Assembly (NCBI GenBank): GCA_023374045.1
Contig: CM041779.1
Location: 145,639,485-145,703,484, forward strand
Direction: 5' to 3'
Length of the DNA stretch: 64,000 nt
Source of the DNA: Limonium bicolor
Lineage: Eukaryota; Streptophyta; Magnoliopsida; Caryophyllales; Plumbaginaceae
Of this stretch, positions 34,801 through 47,584 are shown piece by piece. The notes beneath the pieces are model-generated. The model was not told the DNA's origin. It did no database searches and saw only the letters and a program-made list of their open reading frames with translations. How positions within the stretch are numbered: position 1 is the first letter of the stretch; every line of letters starts with the position of its first letter. A program made the translations under genes and the position numbers.

Positions 34801-37567
34801 TTTTACAGTCCAAAGCCTCTCGTAGGCGTAGTGGTTTGGAAATCTCATTTCCTTGTTCCATCCTCCATTGGCAATAGTTATAGTAGATGGAGCCTTTCCT
34901 AAGGTTCACATCTTCACCACATTGGTGGTCTCCGGTAACGAGGGGGTTTCCGTCGGGTTTCTCGTAGTGTCCAAGTGTGGACTAGGCCAATGTTGGCATT
35001 TATCCCGATTTCTGGTGCCCCTGTGTTATCATTGCTACAGGAGGCATGAAGGTAGTTAGAAAGCTTGTCAACTGCATACTAGACTGATGCTCTAGTGACA
35101 GTGACGCTGAGTTGACCATTACTCCAAGCCACCCAAGAGGTTGATTTTGAATTGATGGTCCAGTTGTGTATGATTTTGTCATATGGGATAATATTTCTTG
35201 CAAGCCCTATTCAGTATTGGTGTGGGTTTTGCCACTGTTTGAGTTCACACAACGTAGTTGGTGGTGGCTTTTAAGCCTTATTGCTGCAAGCTATGCTTTG
35301 CAAGCTGCTTATACATGTTTTATACCCATGTATACTCCGTAAGTTGGAGGTATATTACTAGGCTTCATGGTAAGTCGTGACATCACGCTTCCGTTATAGG
35401 AGACCTTTAGGCAAGCTGATGCTAATTTGGGGTATTTCCTTTATCCTGTTAAGTGAAATCCTTCGTGTTCTAACCGAATGTTTGTTCTAGCTCCGTGCTC
35501 TATCAAGACACTTGTTCAACTGTTGTTATCTTAGACACCCTTCAAGGATTGCTCCTGGGTGCCGTTGGATCACGCCGTTACATCGGCTGATGGTTATGAC
35601 GTGTGTTGTCCCTATACCGTCTTATGGTGTTGTATTAAGCTATTTCCTTTAGATTTATAACGTCTCCCGTCATTGGGTAGACCGTTTATACTTGCTCCTA
35701 GCGCTTGAGACTAGGTTTAATATTCCCTTCGATGATAGATTTTACTTCATGGTAATCTCGTGATTGCTCTTGGGCGTTCTATCCCATTTGCCGAGCATTA
35801 TAGTGCTCATGTTTTAGGCAGTGGGCCTTACTGTGTTAGGCTGGGTATACTTTCCAGCTGTCATATATATTTGCTTGATGTCTTTTGAGACATATCCATG
35901 TCCATACCGCGACTAGTCTTGTGCTCTGTGCACTTCCTAGTCCTTACTCCTTATCTTCCGATGGATTCTCTGAGTTCCTTTATGCTTAATTGCCTGAGGT
36001 GTCCAGTTGTTCGGTTTGAACTTACTGATGGTCCGTAGAACGGAGTCGACTACTTCCCGTGTTTCGTACACTACATGTAACATACGTGGGGTATCAGTTG
36101 ATACGTTACCACTTACCCAACTATATGTCAGGCCCGCAAGCTCCTTCGGAGTGCAGTTGTCCACCTCCCGTAATTTGGGTACACTCGTAGTGTTCGTCAC
36201 ACGCCTAGGTGAAGTATTCTATTGTCAACTCCTCTTGTATCATTCCATGATACTCACCGAAATTCTGTTGATTTGGTTTTAAAAATCCAAGGTTTCTAAA
36301 AGAAGTTGTGGTTTTGAAAGGAGAATTCGGGTTTGAAAACAATGGCAGTGTTGTTAAAAGAAATCTCCCATGGCACAGCCATGCTTAAGGTCTTGACCAA
36401 GTCTAGCTTCATGCTGACTGGTATGAGGTTAAAGTAATGGTCAGGCGTCGGGCCTTTCCAAGGTTCCATACTCCTAGTTGTTAGGATGTGTATCCTGTAG
36501 TGCTTCTTGTAGCCACGGTACATTACTATGTACCTGTGGTGTGTTAGAGTTCCTTTACATATTTCTGCCCTTACTGCACTTGCCGTGGCAAGTGCGCGGT
36601 ACTGGTGGTTTTTGGTAATTCTATACCGATCACGGTATGGTTTCCATTCGTAATTGGTAATCTTGCTTACTCTTCCTTTGATCTTGTTGATCACTTACTT
36701 GGGTTAATCACTCTTCTGAGTAACTTCTCAGTGAGTTTGACATAGCTGTCATTGATCAGGGTACTTCTCCAATCCTTGGAGCTTCCCCTTTGACTTGGTT
36801 GTGTTGTTCCTTGTTGCTTATTCCCACACGTTTGTTGTGGTTACTGAGCCTGATTTGGTTTAGGCACTACAGTTGTAGTTATGTCAGATTATATCTTGTG
36901 AATATTCCTGTAGCTGTCTGAGCTATATTGGCCAGGTTTGTAACCTTTTTGGCATTGTAGTTTTGGAGTCAGTCACTCCCGACTATGTCCTTAGCCAGCT
37001 AGCTCACCGTTGGTGGTGTTGCTTGGCTATTACTGTTGTCCGTAGACTTGTGTCTCGGGTTTCATTACTGCTCTTGTTTCCATTTCGTTGCACGGTTAGT
37101 GCTTCCTTTCCTGTTGCGGGTTGTTTAGCTGGGTTCTGCGACTGCTAAGCATGTCGCACCATGCTGTTGCAAGTTGTAACCTCCTTGTGGTTGGAGTGTT
37201 TATACTACCGCTATTAAGTGCGGCTATTGTTGTTCAACGGGATCCACTTCCGGGTCTTCCATTTCTTGGAATCTACCATACGTCGGTTCTTGTTTACTGT
37301 GTGATTACTTCACAACTGCTAGATCGGGTTTTCCCCGAGTATGAGAAGGCTTTTCTTCTCTCTGGCGTCCTTTCCCAAGTTATACAATGGGGTTTGCGGC
37401 GGGCGGGACTGGTATTGTAGGCATCCGGTACTCACCGGTAGTTCCTAACTAGCATATCTCTAATGCTAACTCTCAGCCCTTAGCCCTAAGCTTCTAGTTC
37501 CTAACTCGGTATTCCTAAACTCGGTATTTCCAGTCATCAGAGCGATACTTCGCTCTGATACCACTTT
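31846..37567 (-). mobile_element. Family-1 internal region, copy C (non-coding)
   Basis: Collinear with copies A and B; closer to A in length and with different small indels. Polypurine tract at 31848-31861. It holds no protein motif. The same series of short stem-loops is present, including the PBS hairpin near 37536-37559. Confidence 0.75.
37552..37563 (-). other. Primer-binding site (tRNA-iMet type), copy C
   Basis: Minus-strand TGGTATCAGAGC, four bases after the LTR end at 37568 (one T fewer than in the other copies). Confidence 0.9.
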
Positions 37568-39231
37568 TGTAACACCCCTACTATTAATTCAGTCATTACC
37601 GTCCAATCTCCTCGTGCTTCCCGAGTCACGCAGCGGATACATACTTACATACATCGGGTGATACAATGCCGTTAGTCACCCACGTGACTAACAAGGCTAC
37701 TACTGCTACATACAGCATCGGTCTGATGGACCGGAATAACCGAGTACTACTTAATACAATACATACTCTCATTACATACTGATTACTACAATACTCCATT
37801 CGATACATTACTCCATTCAATACAATACTCCACAATTCCGTACAAGATAATACACTACGCATACCGAGTTTACTAGGTTCCAAAATCAATACAGTACTTC
37901 TCCCCGAATTCATACACACTCACTAGAAGTCAATCTGCTACCCATTACTCGCAAACTAAATACTTCTAATTACAAGGCGCGTCGCCGGTCTCTTACCTTG
38001 ACCGTATTCGCTCCGGGTACCTGCACACTAAAAATGTTCCCCCGAGGGGGTCAGCTTACGCTGAATATGATAACCGCATACCCCGCGTACTAGCGAGGGT
38101 ACGCCGACCATTTGGTCGAATACATGCAATTCATTTGCAATACATACATTCATACATACATACATACATGCTTTCATTCACGATACTACAATACTACACA
38201 AGGTATACATACATACGCACAGTACAATACATGCTTGGAAGACAATACAAGTCAACCAATGCTTACTTACCATTTTCCAGAATACACATACACAATACAT
38301 ACTCATTACATATCCAATACGCAATACGGAGGTACAATTCTCCAATACATACAAGGTCCAGTTAGCTTCGTTACACACCCGGTTTATCAGGTGTTCAATA
38401 CTCTTTTACTTCCGGTCGATGACTTACAATAGTCAAGACCAATACACATACAGTACTTACTTCTTACATACTTTACTTCCAGTTAAGTCGGTATGACCTC
38501 CGGGCAGGGATTACTATATCCCACCACCGGGCTTTAGGGTGGCCCACTAATCCAGGATGCTACCCATTCAAGGGAATTGGTCCATGGAAAAGATTACAGC
38601 CAGGATTCGGATCCAACCTCTTGTGTTTCCTTATCCTCACGCGTGGCCGAAACTATATCGGACTTCTACTCATTCCATTTACTCATTACTCAAGTTAGGA
38701 GTTAGAATGTTAGGAATTAGTAGAAGTCAATACTTCATTTCCATACATACATACAATACTCAAGTACACGATACTTACACATACTTCTCAATTCCATTCA
38801 TTCATTTCATGAATCATACAAACTAATTGTTCAAGAAGATACAACAAGAACAAAATAGTTCAAACACAGTTAAGTGCATTATAAGTCCGATTCGTGCATT
38901 TATCTTATTGGTGATCACATAAGCACACAAATCGGGGTAACCAGGTTAGGATACAGAGCATGAAGAAATCATACCTTTCACCATTGTACTTGTATCCCAA
39001 CGTTCCTCCGGGATTCACAATTCAAATCCTATGATATACATACAACCGAATAATTAATCTACCATTATTAGTCTTAACTCAACTACTTTTGTGTTTACTA
39101 ATCCTTATTTCTAACCTTTACTTTCCTTACACTTATATTTCATTTTACTTACTTTCCATTACTTGTCCATAATTTACATACACATGTATATACATATGTG
39201 TAGGTGGGTTAATATATATATATTATATATA

Positions 39232-39275
<44 letters not shown>

Positions 39276-39317
39276 ATACTAGTTATAAGCTTACTGTTTT
39301 TTTTTGTAAGTATAGGG

Positions 39318-39651
39318 CCGTCCGACCCACCGTCCGACCCAAGCCCTGGGTCGGACCATTCCAGTAAGGTTCGTTCCCAGAAAATTGCCCTGTCCGACCC
39401 AGCCGTCCGTCCGACCCATACTCTCTGGGTCGGACCATTCCAGAAGGTTTTGGTCCTGTCGTCCAAGCTCCGTCCGACCCACGTCCGACTCACCGTCTGG
39501 GTCGGACGAAGTCAGAAACTTTGACATTGTAAAAATTTGCATGTCCGACCCATGTCCGCTCACGGCTCTGGGTCGGACCATTCCAGAAAGTTGGTTTTCG
39601 TTTCTCAAGCCCCGTCCGACCCACGTCCGACTCACCGTCTGGGTCGGACGG
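39318..39651. repeat. GTCCGACCC palindromic repeat cluster, third copy
   Basis: Counterpart of 17053-17390 with slightly different unit boundaries near 39400. Confidence 0.85.
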
Positions 39652-39976
39652 AGTCAGAACCTTGCTACAGATTTTATTTTTCTTTCCTAACTTCATCCAT
39701 TGTTTCCCCAATCTTCTTACATGTAATCTCACATGTTTAAACACTACCTAGGCCCTTCAAATTGCCTTAGTTCATCCACTTTACCTACTTACTAATTCTT
39801 ACTTGTACCATTTCATTTCCATTCTTTACTTACTTCTCATTCTCATTCTAGCTTGTTTATACTCCTGATGACCTTTAAACATCCTTAATTGAGTCCTAAT
39901 CATCTTATACTATCATTACCATTCACTTCCATATCTTATTATACATGTAAAGTACTTATTTTCACCATTTTAGGTT

Positions 39977-40229
39977 GGTCCGGGACCTTGTCCAGGTCTT
40001 AAGTCCCGGACCACCTCATTACCAAACTCTCGGCCATTTTAAAACCCTGGTCCGGGTCCTTATACAGGGAGCAAGTCCCGGACCAGGACCTTGCTGAAGT
40101 CTCGGGCGGTTTTCCATATATGGTCCGGGAGTTGTACAAGGGACCAAGTCCCGGACCCAAGCTCCAGTAAAGTCTCGGCCCTTTTATTTAGCATGGTCCG
40201 GGAGTTTGTACGGGGACCAAGTCCCGGAT
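39977..40229. repeat. GGTCCGGGA palindromic tandem repeat, third copy
   Basis: Counterpart of 17715-17968; 3.5 units. Confidence 0.85.
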
Positions 40230-42107
40230 CCTGCTATGCATTTGACGGATTTTACATTTTCAAGGTCTGTTACATTCCAAACTTTGCCCAATTAATTCTC
40301 CACTGTTCCTACACTTAACCCCATATGTTTTAGCACCAATTAGTCACCTAAACATGTTAAACCCATTGCTAATCCATTACCAACATCCTTCCTCTCATTC
40401 TACTGATAACTTACCACTTCCTCTGTCAGTTTATTTTCCTCTGTTGCAGAGCTCGAGCTGCTGCTTCTGTTTCTTTCTTTTCTTTCTTTCACAAATGTTA
40501 CCAGCTCCTAAGCAAGATAGTTTCCTCTCTAAATTTGACATGGTGTCCCCTAAAACTTAAGGTTTTCACACATTCATTTGCTCACACATGAAAACTCATT
40601 CAACCTGCATCGGTTTATATATGTATATGCATTCAGATGCAACTCACGTTTACAGCAGCTCATTATTTGTTTCTTTGACAGATTCTTACTTACTAATACT
40701 ATCAATACCATTATACTCCTTCATTTCCCACTGTCACATTGGTTTACATTTGTTAAGACAATATGCTTACTCATACTTTAAACAAAATCTGTACAGAGGC
40801 TTACCTCACGTTTTGCTTCCTTTTTCCTTCTCTTCTTCTTTCTTCCTTTTCTTTTATTTTCTTCTTGTTCTTGCTCTATAAAATCAGTAGTTCTACAGCC
40901 CATACATACACAACACTAGTTTAGCATTTCACTCTTAACTAGCCTAGGGTTTACATACTTGTTTAATGTTTGAAGATGAGACACCTTCCAATGGATAGAT
41001 GGAGCTCTTGTCTAGCAAGAGAGAGTAATTTCTCAGCTCCAGAGAAGAAGAAGCACATTCGGCTGGACAAGCAAGAACAAGGAGTTCAAAACTAGCATTT
41101 CTTATAATGTAAATGGGAGTTAAAAATGGAAGGTTTTCGGATTTCTTTTTACCTTAAACCAACAAGATGAAAGAGGGGCTTCCAATGGTGGTTCAAACCT
41201 TCGAATGGCTTATACCCATGGAGATGGAAGGTGAGGTTTTCGAATTTTGGAAAGAGGAGGTTGTTCTCCTTGATGAGAGGATTCCAACGGTACCATTTTT
41301 ATAATTTTTGAGCAAGTATTGAGTGGTCAAAGATTGAGAGGAAGATGGGTGTCCCTTTGGTTTTGTGAAATCGCCATGGTTGAGCTCCGTGGGGGAGAAG
41401 GAGTCCGAAAGAGGGAGAGAGAGGTAGTACGTGGGTGTGTAAGGAATTGGAGAGAGAGGGAGTGTTAGTCACTTTTGTACTTTTATTTCCCTTTCTTTAT
41501 TAGTCTTGTCCTTTAGTGTGGGGGTGAGTGTATTTAATTTGTTTGAAAAAGGGGGAAGGATGCTCACGAGGCACACACACATACTCAATTGGTTTTTAAA
41601 TTTTTATTTACCAAATGGACACACTAGTTTGTGCTTATTACAGTTTACACCCACAATTACCCGTTTTTGATAGTTTTTTTACCAATCTCTCTCGTTTTAT
41701 TGATTTTGTTGGTTCTAAAGTCTCACTAATATTTATTAATGATTATTTAGTTGACCAAAAGTTTTTACGAGTCTATCTGACCCGCTTAAAGTCACGTTTT
41801 CCCGGTTACCTCGAAAAACGCGCTTAATGTTCATTAGTGTTTTAATCCATTTTAAGGATCCATTTTCTTCGGGGGTTGTTCCCATATATTATTTAGGCCT
41901 AATTAAGCCTTAGAATCCTTAAATACGCTAACCGAGGTTTCATACCTCCTATGGTATTTACCGTTGTTTAGCGTTTTTCGCTTTTTAAGCGTTTCTTTAT
42001 TTCTTTTGGATTCATTTTTCCTTACCAATATTACTTAATCATTATTAGGCTCTTAAATACCCACTAGGATAATTTAATCGCCATATTTAAGGTCGGGGGG
42101 GTATTCA

Positions 42108-43262
42108 CCCGGCCACCTGAAATCATACCGAAACCCCCGAAATCACCATCTAAACACGTTTTTTCAATCCCCAACGCACCAATAATCATCAAAACCCACA
42201 AAAAACACCTCCAAACTGGAAGCCAACAGCAACACAACCAACCACCATAAGTTCGGTTTGAAAATCATTCGGGTCTTCTGCCACAAACGGAGCACTCTAT
42301 GAATCCCGGTGTGAAGAATCATTGTGAATCCGAAGGTAAAACAGGTAGAAATCCCACTTTCCTAACTCTCCACGACATTATCAGTCTTGCCTTAAAATTT
42401 GGGCTTAAACTAACTCTTTTTCATTTCTGTATTGCTAATGTTTTAGCTACTGCCTTGTTACTTGTTTGCTAAGTTTCGTATTGATTTTGATGTCAAATTG
42501 AGTTCTTTCAGTTACTAACGTGTTTTAAATCTTTCAGGCTACACACCCATAAAATTTAAGCTCAAAACACCTCGGGAACCATCAAAACCCACTGTCTGTG
42601 GGTTGTCCGTGACCTCGGACTCATTGTCCGGGACCACAGACGGGTTGTCCGTGACCACGGACACCCACGGACGGTGGCGGGATTTTGTATTTTTCAATTT
42701 TTCAAATTTTAGGGTTTCTGTCAATACATGTCGGGCCCACGGACACCATGTCTGTGGCCCCGGACTTTTCAAGTTTGCGTTTTTATTTTAGTTCTGTTTT
42801 CGAAATCACCTAATTCAACTGGGGTCCGTGGCCTCGGACGCAATTAAATTTTGACCTAATTCTGCCTCCGAAGCCCTAGTTTAGGTAACTTTCAATTTCA
42901 CTTTAATTTCTGTCAAAAAGCGTAAAAAATAAAAAAAAACAGAAGCGCGCACCTAGGTTAAAAACAACTTTGTAGAAAGCCGTAAATAAACCAAGTAGAG
43001 GAAAACGACCTAGAAGGGTAATGAAAGTAATTGAACCCTAATTAAGTCGAATATCAAGCCCCCAAACCCGAACTCTCCTTTCCTAATTTGATCTAGGTTA
43101 AAATTAGGTGGCGACTCATAATAGGTTCCAGTGAGCTAGCTTAGGTTTTGATAATTATTGTTATATGACATAGTTATTAATCTTAGGTTATAAGTGGACC
43201 TAAAACCCGATTAGATCCTAATCAACTTAATCACATAGGATAGGGTTAAAAATCGAGGCTCA
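42108..43262 (+). repeat. Truncated family-3 (Tat/Ogre-like) LTR
   Basis: Equivalent to about 50927-52066 of the complete LTR; the 5' third lies on the other side of the family-1 insertion and is not in this window. It contains the GTCCG palindrome cluster (42595-42840) and ends AAAATCGAGGCTCA just before the primer site. Confidence 0.85.
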
Positions 43263-43267
43263 CTGAC

Positions 43268-43285
43268 TGGCGACTCTACTGGGGA
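43268..43285 (+). other. Primer-binding site (tRNA-Arg type), family 3
   Basis: TGGCGACTCTACTGGGGA, five bases after the LTR end. Ogre/Tat elements are known for a tRNA-Arg primer with this kind of site. Other copies here read TGGCGACTCTGCTGGGGA, so this one has a G-to-A change. Confidence 0.8.
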
Positions 43286-44293
43286 CTAACTTCTTAATAT
43301 TAACTTGTTTAATTTTAAGAAAGAGGGTTTAACTCGAAAAATTGTTTATTTATGGCTTTATTACATTGTTTGTTTACTTTTGTGCGCACTTTAATTTCTG
43401 CACCCTTGCATCATATGAGAGCGAGGGTCCACATAAATCGATTTCACCCCGGGACCCGTTGGGGGTCCCCTGTCTGGGACTCACACCTTTTAGGTGATGT
43501 GAATAAGTGGGGGAAAAGAGGAGGGTGTCGTCTAACCACACCCCTTAATACCTGGGCTTTAGCCCCAAGCATTTTCCTGGCAATATCCTTACCTAGCCCA
43601 TTGTTTGGTCAGTCAAAAACCTGACCGTAGACGCACACCTTCAGGTGATGTGGAAAAAGTGGGGAAGCCAAAGAGAATAGTGTGCAAGCCCTATTCCTTT
43701 GTGGTGACCTGGGCCCGCGCCCCCAAGCACCTCTCCGGATCGATCCTTACCCGAATTGGATAAGTGTCAGGTGAGGACATGTTAAATTTGTGTGGGCCTG
43801 TTGCTTGTATGATCGGCCCACTACCCAGCCTAGAAACTGATAGGAATTTCTCCTACATCAACCTAGCCCAACCCGAATTTACGGCTTTATTGTTTGCAGC
43901 CCAAGGCCTTGTTTGGTTGAATGAATTGATTGTTCGGGCTCAGGCCCAAAAGTTTAGACTTAAGTGATTTCTCTCTTTCAGCCCAATTTTAATTATCAAT
44001 TTAGTTCTAGGCCTGCGAAAAATAAATCAACCTAAAGCAATTCATGAAAATCCATCAGGCCTTTCCATTTCATGGCTCATTCTAGTCTAAGAAGACCTTC
44101 TACTCGGGCGTCGGCCCAAGGTCCTAATTATAAGTATCTTCTTTTAGGCCCAATCAGAATTACTCAGCCCAAACAAGTTTTAAATTAGAGTACCACTTTA
44201 TCAAGTACTCCTCCCCGACCCAGAACTTCAATCCAGTCCCCTTTATTTTCTGACAGACGGCATTTTGAAAACAGGTAGACTGTCATCACAAGC

Positions 44294-45110
44294 ATGGAGG
44301 GAAAAGGAAGGCCAGATGGTGCAGAAGATAGGATGGCAGAAATAGAGCTTAGGCTGGAAGCCATGACAAAAGAATTGGAAGACTTGAGGGACAAGATCAA
44401 TTCTCAAGGTGTAGATTTGCATGTTCCGAGAAGGACCACTGATGCTAGAACTGAACTTGAAGCCATGATGGCTCCATGGAACGAATACATAATAGTGTCA
44501 GGGATGCCATGGAATCCAATTATATTGCTGTAATTGAAGAATTGAAGGCGAAGGTTCTCTCCCTAGAGGCCGACCGTCAAGCTCATGACGAACTAGCAGG
44601 CAGGCTTCTTAACTCTCTCATGATCATACAGAAGCTGGCCCCATCTAGGCCCAGGGTTCACAGGAAAATGTCGAGGAACTTGTTGCAAAATTCCAGAAAG
44701 CTATTAGGCAGTCAGTCGGAAGTAGTCAACCAGGTAGCAACTTGCATTCAAGGTTGCACCCGAAACACAGACTAGACAGCATGAAGAAGGCGCCAGTGGG
44801 TAGTTAGGAGGACCAAGTTGGGGCGTTAGAGCAGTAGAGTCACCACAGCAGAACTCCGATCTAAGACAATTTACTAATATCGGCCAGACACAAAGTCAAG
44901 CGCTTGAGGAACTTCGAAGGAGAAGTCTGCTACAACCAAAGGCCCCGAAGGCATGACTTGCTCGATTGGGGAAGGATCCGAACCAATTCTGTCGCTACCA
45001 TCAACTTCCCGGTCATGACACTGACCATTGCAGGGCCTTGCAGCATAAGATCCAAGACTTTATGACCAGGGATTTCAGTTCGCGAAGCGCGAGAACACTT
45101 TCGGAAGTTC
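44294..45110 (+). pseudogene. Tat/Ogre-like gag remnant, frameshifted
   Basis: Two recognisable ends of a Gag protein. The N-terminal part begins MEGKGRPDGAEDRMAE and continues as a charged, heptad-like coiled coil. The C-terminal part (44966-45065) has FCRYHQLPGHDTDHC, a C-x2-H-x4-H-x4-C knuckle-like motif typical of Tat-lineage Gag, followed by an LQHKIQDF helix. The capsid core expected between them is missing, the frame is shifted near 44475 by one base relative to the copy at 57948-58304, and stops interrupt the rest. It cannot make Gag. Confidence 0.7.
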
Positions 45111-46111
45111 CATGCCAGGGCATCGCTAGGAGTTATCTTTATTTTGTTCTCCCTATTGGGTTCCCTTAGTCATTCGGTGTAGTTTCCTTTTTCCTTAGTT
45201 AGCTTAGTTGGTTGTTGCTTTTCTTTTGAAATAGTTAGACAATAAGGGATTTTGTTGTCACGCTTGTCTGCTATTAATAAGAGAAATGTTCGTTTTGCTC
45301 ATAAAAAAGTCCGAATTAGTATTTATACATTCATTCTTGCATCTTTCGAAAAAAGGCACGCTATCTCATGGAGCCCACCTGCAAGTGTTATAAGGTAGAA
45401 CCTTTGTTTCCACAAATTCCTTTGTACAAAGCCACCACTCTGCATACAAGCACCACCTTCATCATATACATCCCATGTGTCTCACAAACTCCACCTTCTT
45501 AGCATTTCGCTAAATACATATAGCCCAAAAAAATTATTGTCACAAAGTCACTCATCACCCTCCACAGGATCACCTCATCACCACTCACCACCCTCTACAA
45601 ATAACCTGGGTATTCAAAAGGCTGTCAAAAAAAACCCACAACAATACTGGGGGCAATCTGAGTTAAGGAACGATAACGTTGTATTATTGTGTGCAAGCAA
45701 GTCTCCGAGTGTACACTTCGCAAGAGTGCGTTGAGCGGTAAAACCACAAGAGTGAAAGAGAGTGTCATTTTTACATGACTCCAGAGAGGTCACATTCAAA
45801 GGTGAGGTAAACGGCATGGCTCCGACCGAAGGAGATAATTTGTAAATTTACGCTTAAACCTATGAGAAAGTAACAAAGAAGGATAAAACAACTATTAAGG
45901 GACGACGAAGCACCTAGGTACAGCACCACACAGCCAAAAGCTTGTGAACCCTAACATAGCACCCTAGGCACCCCCGCTGAGCTTTCATATAGACCTCTTT
46001 TACAACACTACAAGCTCCACAAGCAAGCCAGCCAATGATGAATAACCGACCCGTTGACCAAAGGAAGCAAGGAGCCCGACTTCCGAATAGCAACTTCACA
46101 AGTCTAAAGAA

Positions 46112-46706
46112 GCGGGATTTTGTATTTTTCAATTTTTCAAATTTTAGGGTTTCTGTCAATACATGTCCGGGGCCACGGACACCATGTCCGTGGCCCCGGA
46201 CTTTTCAAGTTTGCGTTTTTATTTTAGTTTGTTTTCGAAATCACCTAATTCAACTGGGGTCCGTGGCCTCGGACGCAATTAAAATTTGACCTAATTCTGC
46301 CTCCGAAGCCCTAGTTTAGGTAAACTTTCAATTTCACTTTAATTTTCTGTCAAAATAACGTTAAAAAATAAAAAAAAATAGAAGCGCACTCCTAGGTTAA
46401 AAACAACTTTTGTAGAAAGCCGTAAATAAACCAAGTAGAGGAAAAATGACCTAGGAAGGGTAATGAAAGTAATTTGAACCCTAATTAAGTCGAATATCAA
46501 GCCCCCGAACCCGAACTCTCCTTTCTAATTTGATCTAGGTTAAAATTAGCTGGCGACTCATAATAGGTTCCAGTGAGCTAGCTTAGGTTTTGATAATTAT
46601 TGTTATATGACATAGTTATTAATCTTAGGTTATAAGTGGACCTAAAACCCGATTAGATCCTAATCAACTTAATCCACATAGGATAGGGTTTTAAAATCGA
46701 GGATCA
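46112..46706 (+). repeat. Family-3 LTR 3' fragment, second unit
   Basis: Begins at CGGGATTTTGTATTTTTC, which in the complete LTR is internal (51490), and runs to the LTR end GAGGATCA. The left junction joins it directly to internal sequence (compare 54100-54110, where the internal sequence continues differently). Contains GTCCG palindromes at 46166-46275. Confidence 0.8.
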
Positions 46707-46711
46707 TAGAC

Positions 46712-46729
46712 TGGCGACTCTGCTGGGGA
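46712..46729 (+). other. Primer-binding site (tRNA-Arg type), second unit
   Basis: TGGCGACTCTGCTGGGGA, five bases after the LTR end at 46706. Confidence 0.8.
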
Positions 46730-47165
46730 CTAACTTCTTAATATTAACTTGTTTAATTTTAAGAAAAAGGGCTTAACTCGAAAAATGTTTATTTATGGCT
46801 TTATTACATTGTTTGTTTACTTTTGTGCGCAATTTAATTTTCTGCACCCTTGCATCATATGAGAGCGAGGGTCCACATAAATCGATTTCACCCCGGGACC
46901 GTTTGGGGGTCCCCTGTCTGGGACTCACACCTTTTAGGTGATGTGAATAAGAGGGGGGAAAAGAGGAGGGTGTCGTCTAACCACACCCCCTTAATACCTG
47001 GGCTTTAGCCCCAAGCATTTTCCTGGCAGTACCCTTACCTAGCCCATTGTTTGGTCAGTCAAAGACCCGACCGTAGACGCACACCTTCAAGTGATGTGGA
47101 AAAAGTGGGGAAGCCCAAAGAGAATAGTGTGCAAGCCCTATTCCTTTGTGGTGACCTGGGCCCGT

Positions 47166-47236
47166 GCCCCAAGCACCTCTCCGGATCGACCCTTACCCGA
47201 ATTGGATAAGTGTCGATCCGGAGAGGTGCTTGGGGC
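47166..47236. repeat. 71-bp fold-back with a 25-bp perfect stem
   Basis: 47166-47190 is perfectly complementary to 47212-47236, with a 21-nt loop that is itself almost palindromic (CTTA...TAAG). In the first unit (43725-43770) the left half continues into unrelated sequence, so the right half is an inverted copy of the left. It is mirrored at 55369-55439. Confidence 0.9.
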
Positions 47237-47584
47237 AAAGAAGACAAGTCCGAGAGACGGTGCAAGTTGCAGCTTTGGTCACCCTTATAGCTCCACATAT
47301 CCTAAACATTCCTACATTGTCCTGTTGTCATTCATCACACCCATAGCCACGTTATAAGCTTAAAAGACTTCCGACCTAGTAGTTGTGTATCCAATCACGT
47401 GAAAGTAACAGGTTGAACGTGTAAATCTAACAAATGTCAAATTCAATGGTCGAGATGTTTGTCCAAAAGGAGAGCATGAGTGCAAGCATTAAACACTTTG
47501 AGTGTAGGATAGAAAGTACCACATCAAGATAAACATTAACATTGTGAGAATGAGACTGTTTTGCGCAATTTCAAATCAAGAAAA

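Larger units (their letters stand above)
37568..42107 (-). repeat. Family-1 LTR at the true 5' end of the array
   Basis: Complete LTR of about 4.54 kb; on the minus strand it starts TGAATACCC (one T missing) at 42107. Instead of a polypurine tract, the outside is family-3 LTR sequence (CCCGGCCACC), which shows that this is the 5' insertion end of the array. TA tract at 39210-39277; palindrome clusters at 39318-39651 and 39977-40229. No gene seen. Confidence 0.85.
43263..46111 (+). mobile_element. Family-3 internal region, first unit
   Basis: Starts with a primer site and a leader of about 1 kb, followed by a gag remnant (44294-45110), then non-coding sequence with a GGGGGCAATCT word at 45650. 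At 46111/46112 it jumps straight to the middle of an LTR, so pol and the 3' part are absent. Word repeats built on GGCCCAA/TTGGGCC mark the leader (43790-44170). Confidence 0.75.
38590..47511 (+). repeat. Left arm of a giant inverted repeat
   Basis: Reads as the reverse complement of 55094-64000 across its length, with differences that are mostly one- or two-base indels. Paired coordinates sum to about 102600 throughout. The arm crosses the family-1/family-3 junction and several internal family-3 junctions, all mirrored in the other arm. The outer end is set by the window edge. Confidence 0.9.

Noticed and set aside
43352..43624. Plus-strand frame in the family-3 leader (MALLHCLFTF...)
   Set aside because: It is in the untranslated leader just after the primer site and is broken by small indels in the other units; no domain.
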